Positions 14,601 to 25,794 of a stretch of DNA of 64,000 nt are shown here, one piece after another; the first letter of the stretch is position 1, and each line of letters begins with the position of its first letter. The stretch is taken from the NCBI RefSeq assembly GCF_000005505.3, contig NC_016135.3:1140001-1204000 (forward strand), in the 5' to 3' direction. Origin of the DNA: Brachypodium distachyon (lineage: Eukaryota > Streptophyta > Magnoliopsida > Poales > Poaceae). The position numbers and the translations under genes are program-made. Below the pieces are notes generated by a model, which was not told where the DNA came from, did not search any database, and was given only the letters and a program-made list of their open reading frames with translations.

Positions 14601-17150
14601 TTGCTGTTATTGTGTTGTGCTATGCCGTGGAATCTAACTTGTTAGGGCCTTACTAATTCCAGTAAGTTTTTGCTGTTACATCTAAAAAGATACCCTCAAC
14701 CAACTATATAATTTAGAAGTAGAAATGCTAAGTGCTTTTCAAAAGCAACCACAATGCCTTAACTAATTCTTTCAAATTTTGCTGGTATGTTAGCCAGTTC
14801 AAGATCCAGCAAAGATGACTGAAACCATTGTCCAAGCACTCGAAATGACTGGACAGAGAGGTATCATTAACAAAGGTTGGGGTGGCCTTGGAACCTGTAA
14901 GTTCATCTCCTGATTTGTAGGCATGTTGCACTCTTTGGTTGTGGGCATATATTTTGATTCCATTCTGAATTTGTAACCTTCTGCAGTGGCAGAACCAAAA
15001 GATTTTGTATATGTGCTTGACAACTGCCCTCATGACTGGCTTTTCCTGCAGTGTAAGGCAGTGGTAAGCTATTGCTTGTTATTCTTGGTGCATGAATATC
15101 ATACTATCTTTTATTAATATAACGGTTTTAGTGAACATCAGTCAATCCTGAATGTTATATAATTTTGTGAAACTAACTTAAGCTATTGCTTGTTACTCTT
15201 GGTGCATGAATCATACTATCTTTTATTAATATAACGGTTTTAGTGAACATCAGTCAATCCTGAATGTTATATAATTTTGTGAAACTAACTTAAGAAATTT
15301 AGCGAAAGAACTCCAGTGTGATCACTATGTTGCTAATAGTATCTTTGTTATGTTGAGAGGAGGGCTCATTCTCTTTGACCTCCACAGGTGCACCATGGTG
15401 GTGCTGGAACGACAGCTGCCGGCCTCAAAGCAGCGGTACTCTCTCTCTCTCTCTCAGTACAATGTACGGTCTATACTATACTATACTTCTCAGCTGCAGT
15501 ATGTTACGAGCCATTCATCACAATGTCACATGACTTGCCAGTTGCCACACTATTCTTGATGTAAATACATTAACTAAAAAGGAATATTTTGAACCTGTTA
15601 TTGTTTGTAGTAGTATCAATTTAAACCAATTCATATAAGACAATCTAGTAGTATTTTCTCTGGTGACAGACCTATCACTGTCTATAACTAGCTATGCAAC
15701 CAACTCTTGGAGTTAGTTCAGTTCTAACCCAGTACTTTTGTGATTTCTAGTGCCCGACAACTATTGTACCATTCTTTGGGGACCAACCATTCTGGGGAGA
15801 CCGGGTGCATGCTAGAGGGGTAGGGCCTCCGCCTATACCAGTTGATCTGTTCAGTTTGCAGAAGTTGGTCGATGCTATAAAATTCATGTTGGAGCCAGAG
15901 GTAATTTCTACAAATTCTCTGCATATTGGCAAAAGTACAGAGCTGTTTTTTTATGGTACTTCTCAATTCTTTTCTTTCATATCGCCAAAGTAGACTGGAC
16001 AGAGATGTTAATAGGAAGGCCGTAGGCAATATTACAAATATGATTTGTGATATACTGATACAAAATTGCTAGTCTTACTTTCATGATCAATCCACCATCT
16101 AGAACCTAGGCTGTTTGTGCATACAGAATTGACCTGAATATGCTTTGTTTTAATGCTTCATCTTTCTGGAACTATCTTGATTCCTTCCATTGCAGCATGT
16201 GTTGTGTTCCAACTTGTTAATTTAAGTTGAATAAGGAATCTCAGTCTATTTAATTAGTTGCTGTGTTGGTTCTGAATTTCTGATCATAAATATTGGCTGT
16301 AGCAAGCTGTTATTGCTGCTCTATAGATTGAGAGCTGCTATACGTATGACAATTTAGTTACGATTTCATTATGATGCAAACAAATTAGCAGCGCTGCTAT
16401 CTGGGCTTGGGCTTGAGCAAAATTAGTAGATCATCATGCCATCGTAATGATATCATTGTACGCAGAGACTTTCCATCTGTACATTTGCAGCAAACACTTA
16501 GCAGTTGCCGATTTGCTTTAAATACGGTCAATACTCAATAACGAGTTGTAATTACCAGCTGTGCGGACCAGTTTTGTTACTTCTTGTTTACAGTGAAAAT
16601 CAAGTATTCAACAAAACCTTGTCTACTTTGCCAACCATTGTCCAAGGAATCGTAGTCAAGATGAATGATCATTTACTAGAGGTTTTGGAAAGATTCCATT
16701 GTCAGCTGTGATTCGCTACTGTATTGGTACCCAGCACTCCTGCAGGGTTCCAAAAATGCCAGGAACTGATCTGGTCCCTTTCCGCGAAATTTGATCTTAA
16801 AATATTAAAATCTCTATTTAACTTTCCAAATTGGACCAGCTTTTGGAAGATAAACAAACCAGTAGAGAACTAAGATTTCCAAATTCAGAACTTGCTTGTT
16901 ACCCACGACTGGTCTTGTATATGGTCTCTTTGTTAGTAAATTACAGCATAGACAACTTCCCATCTAATTTCAGGTGAAAGAAAGGGCTGTGGAGCTCGCC
17001 AAGGCAATGGAATCTGAAGATGGTGTGACCGGCGCAGTTAGGGCATTCCTCAAACATCTACCTTCAAGAACAGAGCAAAATTCACCCCGGCCACCATCGG
17101 GCTTCCTAGAGTTCCTAGGCCCTGTCGGTAAATGTTTGGGTTGCTCTTAG
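8697..17150 (+). CDS. UGT80A2: Sterol 3-beta-glucosyltransferase (UGT80A type, GT family 28/1)
   Basis: Transfers glucose from UDP-glucose to the 3-OH of membrane sterols, making steryl glucosides. Fourteen coding exons: 8697-8847, 9472-9653, 9953-10195, 10323-10434, 10518-10688, 11646-11709, 11798-11855, 12718-12895, 13730-13860, 14794-14896, 14987-15063, 15388-15435, 15751-15900, 16974-17150. Phases agree throughout and give 614 residues, close to the usual ~610-640. Residues 1-50 are low-complexity Ala/Ser/Gly. The N-terminal glycosyltransferase-28 motif VGTRGDVQPF lies near residue 180. The nucleotide-sugar site reads NCPHDWLFLQCKAVVHHGG, then GAGTTAAGL and PFFGDQPFWG (about residues 475-530). 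Intron 5 carries a MITE and a LINE relic; intron 11 carries a 114 bp tandem duplication. Other long introns (7, 8, 9, 13) show nothing. The start is the first ATG of the Ala-rich exon; upstream 8350-8696 is a plausible 5' UTR. Confidence 0.94.
9902..9919. repeat. CT microsatellite in intron 2 of the sterol glucosyltransferase
   Basis: A short (TC)n tract about 35 bases before the exon 3 acceptor at 9952. It may serve as polypyrimidine tract. A second short (CT)n tract lies just after the exon 12 donor, around 15439-15456. Confidence 0.7.
10775..10860. mobile_element. Degenerate Stowaway-type MITE (86 bp) in intron 5 of the sterol glucosyltransferase
   Basis: Inverted ends tactacatccaatccaaaat and its approximate complement ending in tgagggaata, with TA at both borders. 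The inner arms include aagtgtca / tgagacactt. Size and sequence match the short palindromic MITE at 31391-31476. Confidence 0.75.
10990..11455 (-). mobile_element. LINE (non-LTR retrotransposon) 3'-end relic in intron 5
   Basis: Read on the minus strand, about 11150-11305 encodes a zf-RVT-like segment with a C-x2-C pair, then ETRHQLPVAC and QVWHEVLSW. This is the cysteine-rich tail typical of plant LINE reverse-transcriptase ORFs. It is followed at 11000-11060 (minus strand) by the usual LINE end, aatgaaacgaagtgcaaat, before an A-rich run. It is broken by stops and lacks the reverse-transcriptase core. Confidence 0.65.
15065..15290. repeat. 114 bp direct tandem duplication in intron 11
   Basis: Copy 1 is 15065-15178 and copy 2 is 15179 to about 15290. 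Both start taagctattgcttgtta and end gaaactaact, and they differ by only a few bases. Copy 1 contains the true donor gtaagc; copy 2 has cttaagc at the same point, so no second donor was created. Confidence 0.9.
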
Positions 17151-17963
17151 ATGCTGATAACGTACAGGATTACAGGTATCCACCCTTCCTGTTGAAAGAA
17201 AAGCCTAAAGAGGTTATCAGATGACTTGCTGCGCTGTTTTGTAGCAAAGGAAGGTCGAAGCCCAATGTAAATAGTTGAAGAATAGAGATGACTGGGCCGG
17301 GAGTGTGTGATTTTTCGTCTTGCGTTCCTTTTCTTTTCTTTTCAGTTTTTATGTTGTGTAATGAGTGCTCGTCCGTCTTTTTTTAGATGCTTGTCCGGCA
17401 ATTTGATACATCATTTTGACATGCATGCAACCTTGCCCTGCAGCAATCGATGATCAAACCTGTATATGAGAAAACTTGAAAGAGGCTGTGCATATAGTTC
17501 AATTACTCCTGGCACAGTGATTTGATTTGAAATTGCTAGACATGTCATGCTTGAAAACTGTAGTCCCTTAGAAATAGCTTAAAGCTTAAAAGAGGCACTA
17601 TTTGTACTTGAATTTGTCCTCTTATTTCTCTTCACGCCTAACTGTGCAAATCAAATTTAGATTTAGCATCACATACCCAAAATGGCTTGTAGAACTAAGC
17701 ACACGAAACGTGGGCCTAACTGCCCAACTTGAATGGGCCTCTTCTTTGGTTGCTCCGTGCTCCACTCCATTATCGCCGCAGCTCCTTCAAAACAACGAAA
17801 CAAGAAAAAAAAAGTTCGATTGAAGCTTGGTGCGTGACCATGGCCGGAAGCAGCAGCCGTTGCCGCTCTGCCACCGTGGAGAAGCGCTGTGGGCCGAAAA
17901 TCCTTGCCACCGGCCGTCGCCACTCAATACACTAGGTCTGCATGCTTTTACATCATTGGAATT
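17151..17963. other. 3' UTR and downstream flank of the sterol glucosyltransferase
   Basis: About 800 bases with no gene. T-rich stretches at 17310-17390 suit a plant 3' UTR and cleavage region. Nothing else is recognisable before the Stowaway-like end at 17964. Confidence 0.5.
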
Positions 17964-20900
17964 TACTCCCTCCGTTCCGAATTTCTTGTCCGCTTCACAA
18001 AAACAACTTTACAAAAACATCCTCAGAATAACAATAATTACAAATCCTTGTCGCCGCTGCCGGATCTCGAAGCCCCTCCTCCTTTTTCGCGGCTCCTCCT
18101 CCTCAGGCTGCGGCGGAGGGATGAGATCCGGATCCAGGCTCTATCCCGTGCCCCTACTCCCCCTCCTTCCATTCGGAAAGCACCGGATCCGAGCTCGCAT
18201 CCACCGGAAGGTGTCTCCTTTTTGTAGCGCACGGTGGCGGCTAGGGGAGCGCAGCCGAAAAGAGAGGGAAAGGGGGAAGGAAGCGCGGCGGGGAGAGGGG
18301 GGAGGGGAGCGTGGCAGGGAGAGGGGGGAGGGGAGCGCCGCGGCGGGGCGACCGGAGCATGGCGGTGTAACATCCCAAAAATTTCAAACTTTTACATGTG
18401 CATTGCATCCATGAGCATCATGCCACAATTGCATATTTGAATTCAAATTTTAATCTCAAAAGGCTTTGGAAAGATTTTATTTTAATTTAAACCTTAGGGA
18501 TTACACCCATTTGAGCTTTGGATCTTCAAACCAATAGGGTTTATTTATAAAAGGGGTTTATTGCATAAATAAGCTATCCCATAATTTTTGGATAATTATT
18601 TGGAGTTGAAAAACTATTTATTTAATAGTTATATAGCCCTAAAGGCATTTATAGAGCAAATGTAATTTTATATATTTTATTTTGAGGAGAAATTACTCCC
18701 AAAAGTTGAATCATGATAAAACATGATTTTACAAATTTTCTGGAATTTATTTGGACCAATGTGGAGTTTTCAAAAGATATCAAAGAATTGAGAAAAGGAG
18801 AAAAAGAAAAGGCTAAAAGAAAAAAAAGGGAGAAAACCGGACCGGCCCGACCAAATGGGCCGAACTGGCCCAGTTCCGCGCGCCCGGAGCGGACCGAGCC
18901 GGCCCAGCGCCACGCGCGCCTGCGCCGAGCCACTGACGCGTGGGACCCACGCGTCAGGGTCGTCTTCCTCGTAAGGAAAGCGCCCACGACGCGCGCGCGC
19001 CTGCTGTTTTCGCCGCCGCGCGCCGTCTCCGCTGCAATCTCCTCTCCCGTCCTTCTTTCGGAGCCCCGAGCGCGTCCTTTTAAAGCTCTTGCCCTCCTCT
19101 CTTCTTCCCCCTTGGTTCCCCTCTCTCTTGCGCGCCCATGCCGACGAAATTTCTCGCCGTCGCTCGCCGTCGCCCGCCGCCGTCTCGAGCTCACCGCCGA
19201 ACACCTGGTACGCCATGAACGACGAGACCACGCCTACCTCTTTTCTCTCCTCCTCGCCGTTCTTTTGACGCGAACCGTTCGTCTTTTGGTGCACTGTAAC
19301 CGTCGGAAGCCGCCCGTCGCCCAAGTTCCGCCCGTGCTGCCGCGCTCGTCTCTGTCCTAGGTGAGGCGTCCGCCGTCCCCGAGCGCCGCCGACCGCGTCC
19401 CCGACCCCGCCTCAACGCACCGCTCCGTCCCCGCGCATCCCCGCGCCGCCAGCCTCACCGGAGACGCCGCCCGCCCGCATCGCGCTGCCGCCGGAGCTCC
19501 CTCGCCGAAACCCTAGGTGAGCCCGACCCCATCATGGCCGTAGGATCTCGGCGAACACCCGAGATTAGATCTCACCTTTTATTTTTAATCGAACCGGTAC
19601 CAACCAATCAGGAGCTGACACGTGGCGCCTATTTTATAAAATGAAAATCTAATTTTTAATCCCCCGGTTTAATTAAATGGCACTTTTGCAGAAAAGCCCC
19701 TGTAACTTCAAAAGCTCATAACTTTTAAACCCTTTGGTCAAATTTGACAAAATTGACCTTTTTGGAAAGCTCTCAACTTGTAGAATCTTTTGGCACTGTC
19801 GAATTTCAAATTTTAATATTTGAATCACAGTCAATTTACAGAATAGTGTTTAATGCCATTTAAATCATAACTAATTATTTGGAAATCCTTTTTAAATGAA
19901 ACCGGTGCCAAACTTTTTGTTTTAATATCCTATGTCCATTGGGACAGGGAAATAAATATTTTGAATTAAATTGTTTTGCAGATGCAAATAAAATCATTAT
20001 TTTAGGGTTTAAACCCAAGATTTTGTTTTTTGATTAAAACCCTATGCATGTGTATATAATTACCAATGCTTAGGATCAGTTGATCACCCAAACAAAATAA
20101 ATCAAATCATGACACATGTTTTGCATTGCATCATGGCATACTCTTTTCCATTTGATTGTATTGTATGTTTATATGTGTATTGTTTGTATTGTTTAGTTTT
20201 CTCGGAGAGCGAACTGTGTGATTGCGAAGAGTGTTTGAATACCAACTACTATCAAGGCAAGTTCACTTTGACCATCATCCCATTATTTTATTATGCACTA
20301 GATTTTATTAGTTGCATTGTTGAGATTACTATTGTATCTATGTTATGTTATGATTCTCCTAGTAGTATATGATACCTTTGCCATGACCTCACCACCAATT
20401 GCCATCGTGGTAGTAAAATGCTATGCTATGATGATATACGAGGGTGGTATTATTATAATGTGATACTATTGAATTACAATATGGTTTTCCTAGTGTATGG
20501 CAAAACAAGTAATTCAATGAACTGTCCTGGGTGGGCTGCTTTGAGGAAGTGGAGATGTATGCGACGTCAGGTCCATTTCTATGGGTCCATTTCTATGAGT
20601 CGTCTCGCCATTTCTATGGGAGCGCCTGCGTTGCAACTGAGGAATGCCACCCGGGGTAACCAGAGACTGGACTAGTTTCCTGTTTAGTAGCTTCCAGTAC
20701 AACCACATGGTATTATGGCTCTGCCAGGATGGACGTAAGAAATATGAACCTGGATTCGAGGTGACATCGGTATGTAGCAGTATAGGTGGGGGCGCGTCCC
20801 TCAGGTGGTCTGGGGGATTATGTTCTGAAAATCCTGTAGTCGATGCCGTTGCTACTCTACCCTGAGGACAGCAAGGGATTAACACGTCGATTTCTTGTGG

Positions 20901-21862
20901 GGAATGTGTACAACCTCTCGAGAGTGTCAAACTAAGTACTTAGCCGTGTCCCTGGTTACGGACAATTATGAGCAACTAGATATTGGGGCTGTAAGGAAGG
21001 TCTCACTCATTCTAATTTCATAATAAAACGAATGGATTGAACCGGGTAGGAGCATTGATGTGTCTACTCAATGTGCCCAGGTTAATAGGAGCATGGGTGT
21101 TTCTACTCCGTGTTCAATAGAATTTAAAACTATTTGTTTAAAAATGATAGGATTGAACTATGATGTTTTTATGCAAACAGCCAAACTCCACATAACCAAA
21201 TTATGCATGTACTTGATAGGTCCTTTATAACTATGGTGAACTTGCCAATACATTCAAATGTATTGACCACGTAGTGGCTGCAATTAACAATGCAGGTGGA
21301 TCCGACGATGAGTGAGGTTCGTCGTTATGTTGTGGGTCATGTGTTTACATTCCAACATGCTCTCACCTTGGAGTAGTTGAGGCCCTTATGTTCTACCCTT
21401 TTCCGCTGCAGTATTTTGAAACATCGTTTTATGATGATGAAACAGTATTTGTTTTATGCTGGCCCAAGAGGTCATGCGAGGTTGTAAGTATTATTTAAAT
21501 TCTGGATGATGCGATGTAATAAAGTACTTTTGACTTTTGTTTCTGTATATTTCATCATGAAACTGTGTGTGCTAGTGAGTCGATCCAGGGACTAGCACAG
21601 TAAGCACAGAGATCGAACCCTAGTAAGGGGGCGGTCGCTTTAGGCGGGGAGAGGAGGAAGGGTATTGCGGAAGGGAGAAAGTGGAGGGGAGCGCAGCGGT
21701 AGAGTGGAGCAGAGAGGGGGAAAGAGGGCGTCGGGCAAAGATAGGGAAGGAAGGTGGAGAGAGGGTTTATATTACAGAGGGCGGCGGAGCTCGGGTGTAG
21801 AAAATAGAGGGGGGTCTACGGGAAAAAACTGCCACGACAATAATTTCGGTACAGAGGGAGTA
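17964..21862. mobile_element. Stowaway-like TIR element with GC-rich core, split by a nested insertion
   Basis: The left end tactccctccgttccgaatt and the complement of the right end tactccctctgtaccgaaat form matching inverted repeats of about 27 bases with TA borders. Removing the nested element (18366-21642 plus one target copy) leaves about 617 bp. Its core is GC-rich and gene-like (17964-18365 and 21648-21862), unlike the AT-rich cores of ordinary Stowaway MITEs. No transposase is present. The TIRs resemble, from memory, the common Triticeae Stowaway ends; the core may be captured host sequence, which is inference. Confidence 0.6.
18366..21642 (+). mobile_element. Unclassified 3.28 kb non-coding repeat element with 5 bp target duplication
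   Basis: Flanked by ggcgg at 18361-18365 and 21643-21647, a five-base target-site duplication. The element begins TGTAACATCCC and ends GGTCGCTTTA, without terminal inverted or long direct repeats that I can see. An AT-rich leader is followed by a GC-rich block (18840-19530) with promoter/first-exon-like composition, then AT-rich sequence to the end. The long frames over 18649-19360 run on both strands, which fits composition bias rather than coding. I read it as a non-autonomous element of unknown superfamily. Confidence 0.55.
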
Positions 21863-21942
21863 TTTGTTTTGAGGATACTCTGCATTGCACTGCGCGGCGT
21901 GAGCATTGCCTTTTAGTTTAGAAGGATAAAACAATAAAATCG

Positions 21943-22170
21943 TACTACCACCGTTCATAAATGTTTTAAATTTGTCTTAAATCAACCGTCTTCAAGTTTG
22001 ACCGAGGTTATAGGAATATGTACTAATATGTGCAATATCAAATAAATAAACTATGACGGTATATAGACATCACAGCGGAATTAATGGAACTAAATTTGAT
22101 CAAACTTTAAAAAGTTTGACTTGACTTGTGACAAAACTAGAACATCTTATATTTAGGAACTGAGGGAGTA
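21943..22170. mobile_element. Stowaway-type MITE (~228 bp)
   Basis: Begins tactaccaccgttcataaa and ends atttaggaactgagggagta with TA borders; the ends are imperfect inverted repeats. Internal caagtttgacc / aaaaagtttgac repeats are typical of this MITE class. Confidence 0.7.
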
Positions 22171-23260
22171 CTTACAAAAACTCTTGCCAGAATTAGCCAT
22201 GGTCATTTATCACCACTCTCACAAAGGATTACATTTCTTAATTTCCTAAAAAAAATTATCAATGGATTACATTTTTGTATTCATAATTGAACATGCTGGC
22301 AATCCAATAGACCGACACCAGACTGTGTTTATTTCAAAACACAAAACATATTCCTTTTTCATGTACACAAAAAGCATACTTCTCCGAGGTACAGGAAAAA
22401 CATATTTGAGATGAAATGTAAGCAATGGAAAACTAGCCGCGCAAATTTGCGGTCACTCTGCTAGTCAGTGAATAAAACAAGTCAATCAATTAAGCAATAC
22501 CTATATTGTTCCTTCCAATACATTTAAATGTTCCTGATGTGCAGCTGTTGGTTCCTCTGCAGCGGCAGCAACATGATGATCGATCACAATGGATGCCGAG
22601 AAGTAAGCGGAGTTGCCATAGGAGAAGGCAATGTACCGCTGCCTCCTCTGTGCTGGGCATGTGGTTTTCTCTTTGCTTGTTTGTCTCATCGTCTGTCACC
22701 ATTTACTATGGGCTCCTCATCTGCCATCATCAACCTCGTTTCATCAGAAAGGATAGTAGGACCAGTACAACTAGCTAGGATAAAAAAGACCACATCCACC
22801 AGCATGAAGATGCCAATGGATCAATGCTGCTCAATGTTGTGTGCTTCCAGTGGCATAGCTAGGCGCACGGCCATTAGACAAGACAAGCCTGCCACCGTGC
22901 AAAAGGTTACTAGCGCGTAGATGAATCCGGCTTTGTAACTCATGGTCGCCAAGAGGCACAACAGCTAGTTTGTCCTTCTTCCTCAGATGTAGTAGATGAA
23001 GCCATATTTTAGGCCTCGCTCAATAATATAGATGGCTCTGTCAGAGCGAGGTGTCTTCTGTTGGGGGTTGGCCACTGGCCTTTGCGTTTGTTGGGGATGG
23101 TTGGCCAAACCCAAACTAGAAACTCAGCAGATTTGGGGATGGCTGCGTCCAGATTCTCCGGTACTACTAGTTGACTAATCAAATTATAAGTCCCGAGCTA
23201 AAACAATACTGGTTGTTATGCAACCCCCCTCCAACCCCAACCGTTCTTGTACCACCTCAA
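22171..23260. other. Upstream region of the BAHD gene
   Basis: No intact gene. On the minus strand 22640-22949 a short frame reads like a hydrophobic membrane segment and is then interrupted by stops; it is not identified. AC-rich sequence (ccaaccccaacc, about 23232-23243) precedes the TATA box and resembles MYB-bound AC elements of phenylpropanoid promoters; that link is inference. Confidence 0.4.
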
Positions 23261-23267
23261 TCTTTCC

Positions 23268-23275
23268 TATATAAA
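23268..23275 (+). promoter_or_regulatory. TATA box of the BAHD acyltransferase gene
   Basis: TATATAAA lies about 120 bases before the ATG at 23394, which fits a plant promoter with a ~90 base leader. No other TATA-like match this close to canonical lies between 23200 and the start codon. Confidence 0.6.
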
Positions 23276-23393
23276 CACTTGCACCACAAGCCCCATCTCC
23301 TCAAACACACTCTCTTCCTCTCTAAACCGAGCAGCCAGCCAGCCACTCTCTCTTTCTCTCCAGGCAACAAACAGGGAGAGATCATCATAAAAA

Positions 23394-25306
23394 ATGGTTG
23401 CAGCCGAGCAGGAGAATGGCAGCAGCGTTGCCATGGCGGCTGGCAACATGAACAGCAAGGCGCAGCTGGTGTCGGTGAAGCGCGGGGAGCCTTCGCTGGT
23501 GGCGCCGGCGGAGCCGACGCCCACAGGGGAGCACTACTACCTGTCCAACCTCGACCAGAACATCGCCGTCATCGTGCAGACGGTCTACTGCTTCAAGTGC
23601 CCGCCGTCGGGCCGCGGGCACGAGGCCGGCGCGGCGGACGCGCTCCGGGACGCGCTGTCCCGGGTGCTCGTCCACTACCACCCGCTGGCCGGCCGCCTCG
23701 CCATCAGCCCGGAGATGAAGCTCGCCGTGGACTGCACCGGCGAGGGCGTCGTGTTCGTCGAGGCCGACGCCGCATGCGACCTCGCCGACATGGGTGATCT
23801 CTCGACCACCCCTGACCCGGCGGCGCTGGGCCAGCTAGTCTACTCCATCCCGGGCGCCAAGAACATCCTCCAGATGCCGCCCATCACGGCGCAGGTACGC
23901 CACGCCACGCCCAAAGCAAAACACGACTTGTGAGAATTCAAGTTGGTACCAGTTTCAGAAAAAGAATTGAAGACGGTATTGGTTGGGTAGTGAGTGCTCA
24001 GGGATGGGGTGTTGAAAAAAAGGGAGGGGGAATTCAATACGGTAAAGTGAATCCACGCCCAAGACACGCCTTTCAGAAGTGAAGTTGGTATTGGTTGGGT
24101 ATAGGGAGTGCTCAGGAACGAGGTGCTGAAAAAGGAAGAATTCAATGCAGTAAAATGAAATAGTACGGCAACAATTTTTTACATAAGAATATGTTTCATC
24201 ATGCCCCGTAGTTAGCTTAACCACTTCCACCTATAAAGTTGGAGAATTCTACAATATAGATATATGTGTTGTTTCGCTTGTTTCTACACTAGTAGTCCAC
24301 CAGTTAGCTTAACCACTTCTACCTATAAATCAGAGTGCCGTATTCGTGGGTCCAGAATTAAATGAAGAAAATCAAGCTGCAGTTTGTGCTAGCGACAAAT
24401 GTACGTATGGTAAAAAAAAAAGTTGGAATTGGCTGGCAGGTGACGAGGTTCAAGTGCGGCGGCTTCAGCCTGGGCCTGGCGATGAACCACTGCATGTTCG
24501 ACGGGCTGGGCGCCATGGAGTTCGTCAACTCGTGGGCCGAGATGGCCCGCGGCGCCACGGAGCTGACGGTCCCCCCTTACCTGGACCGGGCCGCCGTGCT
24601 CCGGGCCCGCGACCCGCCGCTCATCTCCTTCCCGCACCGCGAGTTCGAGGAGATCCCCGACGTGTCCGGCATGGCGGCCCTCTACGGCGACCAGGACCTC
24701 ACCTACCGCTCCTTCTGCTTCGGCCCGGACCGGCTGGAGCGCGTCCGCGGCCTGGCCCAGTCCCAGGCCCAGGCCAGCTTCACCACCTTCGAGGCGCTCT
24801 CGGGCCTCGTGTGGCGCGCGCGCACGGCGGCGCTGGGCCTGGCCCCGGAGCAGCAGACGAAGCTGCTCTTCGCCGTGGACGCGCGCCGCCGCCTGTCGCC
24901 GCCGCTGCCGCGCGGCTACTTCGGCAACGGCATCGTGCTGACGAACGCGCTGGCCACGGCGGGGGACCTGCTGGCGTCGCCGGTGTCCAGCGCCGCCGCC
25001 ATGGTGCAGGACGCCGTGCGGATGGTCACGGACGAGTACGTCCGGTCCGCCGTGGACTACTTCGAGGCGACGCGCGCCAGGCCGTCCCTGGCGTCCACGC
25101 TGCTCATCACCACGTGGTCGCGGCTCGCCTTCGACGGCGCCGACTTCGGCTGGGGACAGCCGGCGATGTCCGGCCCCGTCACGCTCCCGGAGAAGGAGGT
25201 CATACTCTTCCTGGCGCACGGACAGGAGAGGAAGAGCATCAACGTCCTGCTCGGACTCCCGGCGTCCGCCATGGACGCCTTCCAGGAACTCATGGACGAG
25301 ATATGA
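23394..25306 (+). CDS. BAHD acyltransferase, omega-hydroxypalmitate O-feruloyl transferase group (HHT/ASFT-like)
   Basis: BAHD enzymes move an acyl group from CoA to an alcohol or amine. This group links ferulate from feruloyl-CoA to omega-hydroxy fatty acids and alcohols for suberin. Two exons, 23394-23894 and 24440-25306, are joined in phase 0 and give 455 residues, a normal BAHD length. The catalytic HxxxD is HCMFD in exon 2 (about residues 187-191). The structural DFGWG lies near residue 400. The N-terminal block [19 protein letters not shown] is characteristic of the HHT/ASFT clade as I remember it. The single intron just before the HxxxD segment is typical. The coding region is very GC-rich (many CG third positions), unlike the surrounding AT-rich DNA, as is common for grass genes. 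Substrate assignment is by family resemblance only. A relic copy lies at 37020-37215. Confidence 0.88.
23936..24329. repeat. Imperfect direct repeats in the BAHD intron
   Basis: Two nested duplications. ggtattggttgggta and the following gtgctcagg...gaattcaat block occurs at about 23975-24050 and again at 24087-24160, 112 bases apart. agttagcttaaccactt(c/t) followed by acctataaa occurs at 24210-24237 and 24302-24329, 92 bases apart. The intron therefore grew by local duplication. Confidence 0.8.
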
Positions 25307-25658
25307 TGATCGAGCTAGCGGATACACAATCATATATATATGGGTGGCGTTTTTATATTTTGCAAATTAATGGTTATGTTGAACTGTGGTGAGTGTGGGT
25401 CATTTCATTATCGTTACTACTCTATATATGCATTGTGTAGTAATTCCTGTAGTGTTCAATTTGAAGATTTGTTCCCCGTTGTAAGCTGGTTTGAGGAGTA
25501 TATAATGAAAGAATAGTGGCAATTGCCCGGCCGTGGTTTAATATTAATATTATTGGGAGTATATATATCATGTGCTGTCTAATACGGTGCTTTGGTCTAT
25601 TATTTACCTCCTTTTTACTTGTGAGTAAATCACCACGGTTTTCACACCTACAGTGACA
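25307..25658. other. 3' flank of the BAHD gene
   Basis: AT-rich 3' UTR and downstream sequence up to the copia left border. No separate feature is seen. Confidence 0.5.
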
Positions 25659-25739
25659 TGTTGAGATATAAATATATAGGCTCGCATATTTTCATCAGTT
25701 CGGACTTTTGGTTTTATTGGCTAGCACATCAATTTAATA
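25659..25739 (+). repeat. 5' LTR of the copia element (81 bp)
   Basis: Direct repeat of 30067-30147 with scattered differences. It starts TG, ends TA, and is directly followed by the primer-binding site. An LTR this short is unusual for an element carrying a full copia domain set. Confidence 0.85.
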
Positions 25740-25752
25740 TGGTATCAGAACC
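25740..25752 (+). other. Primer-binding site of the copia element
   Basis: tggtatcagaacc immediately follows the 5' LTR and matches the usual tRNA-iMet complement TGGTATCAGAGC except for one base in that stretch. Confidence 0.85.
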
Positions 25753-25794
25753 ATTCTTTCACATCGTTTAGTTTTCCCATCTCATCTGCCATCC

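Noticed and set aside
18649..19360. Long overlapping frames on both strands (up to 215 codons)
   Set aside because: They occur on both strands in a GC-rich block of a repeat element and show low-complexity Arg/Pro/Ser text, so composition explains them.
24346..25392. 348-codon + strand and 314-codon - strand frames over the BAHD exon 2
   Set aside because: Shadows of the GC-rich BAHD exon, which itself carries the HxxxD and DFGWG motifs in the correct frame.
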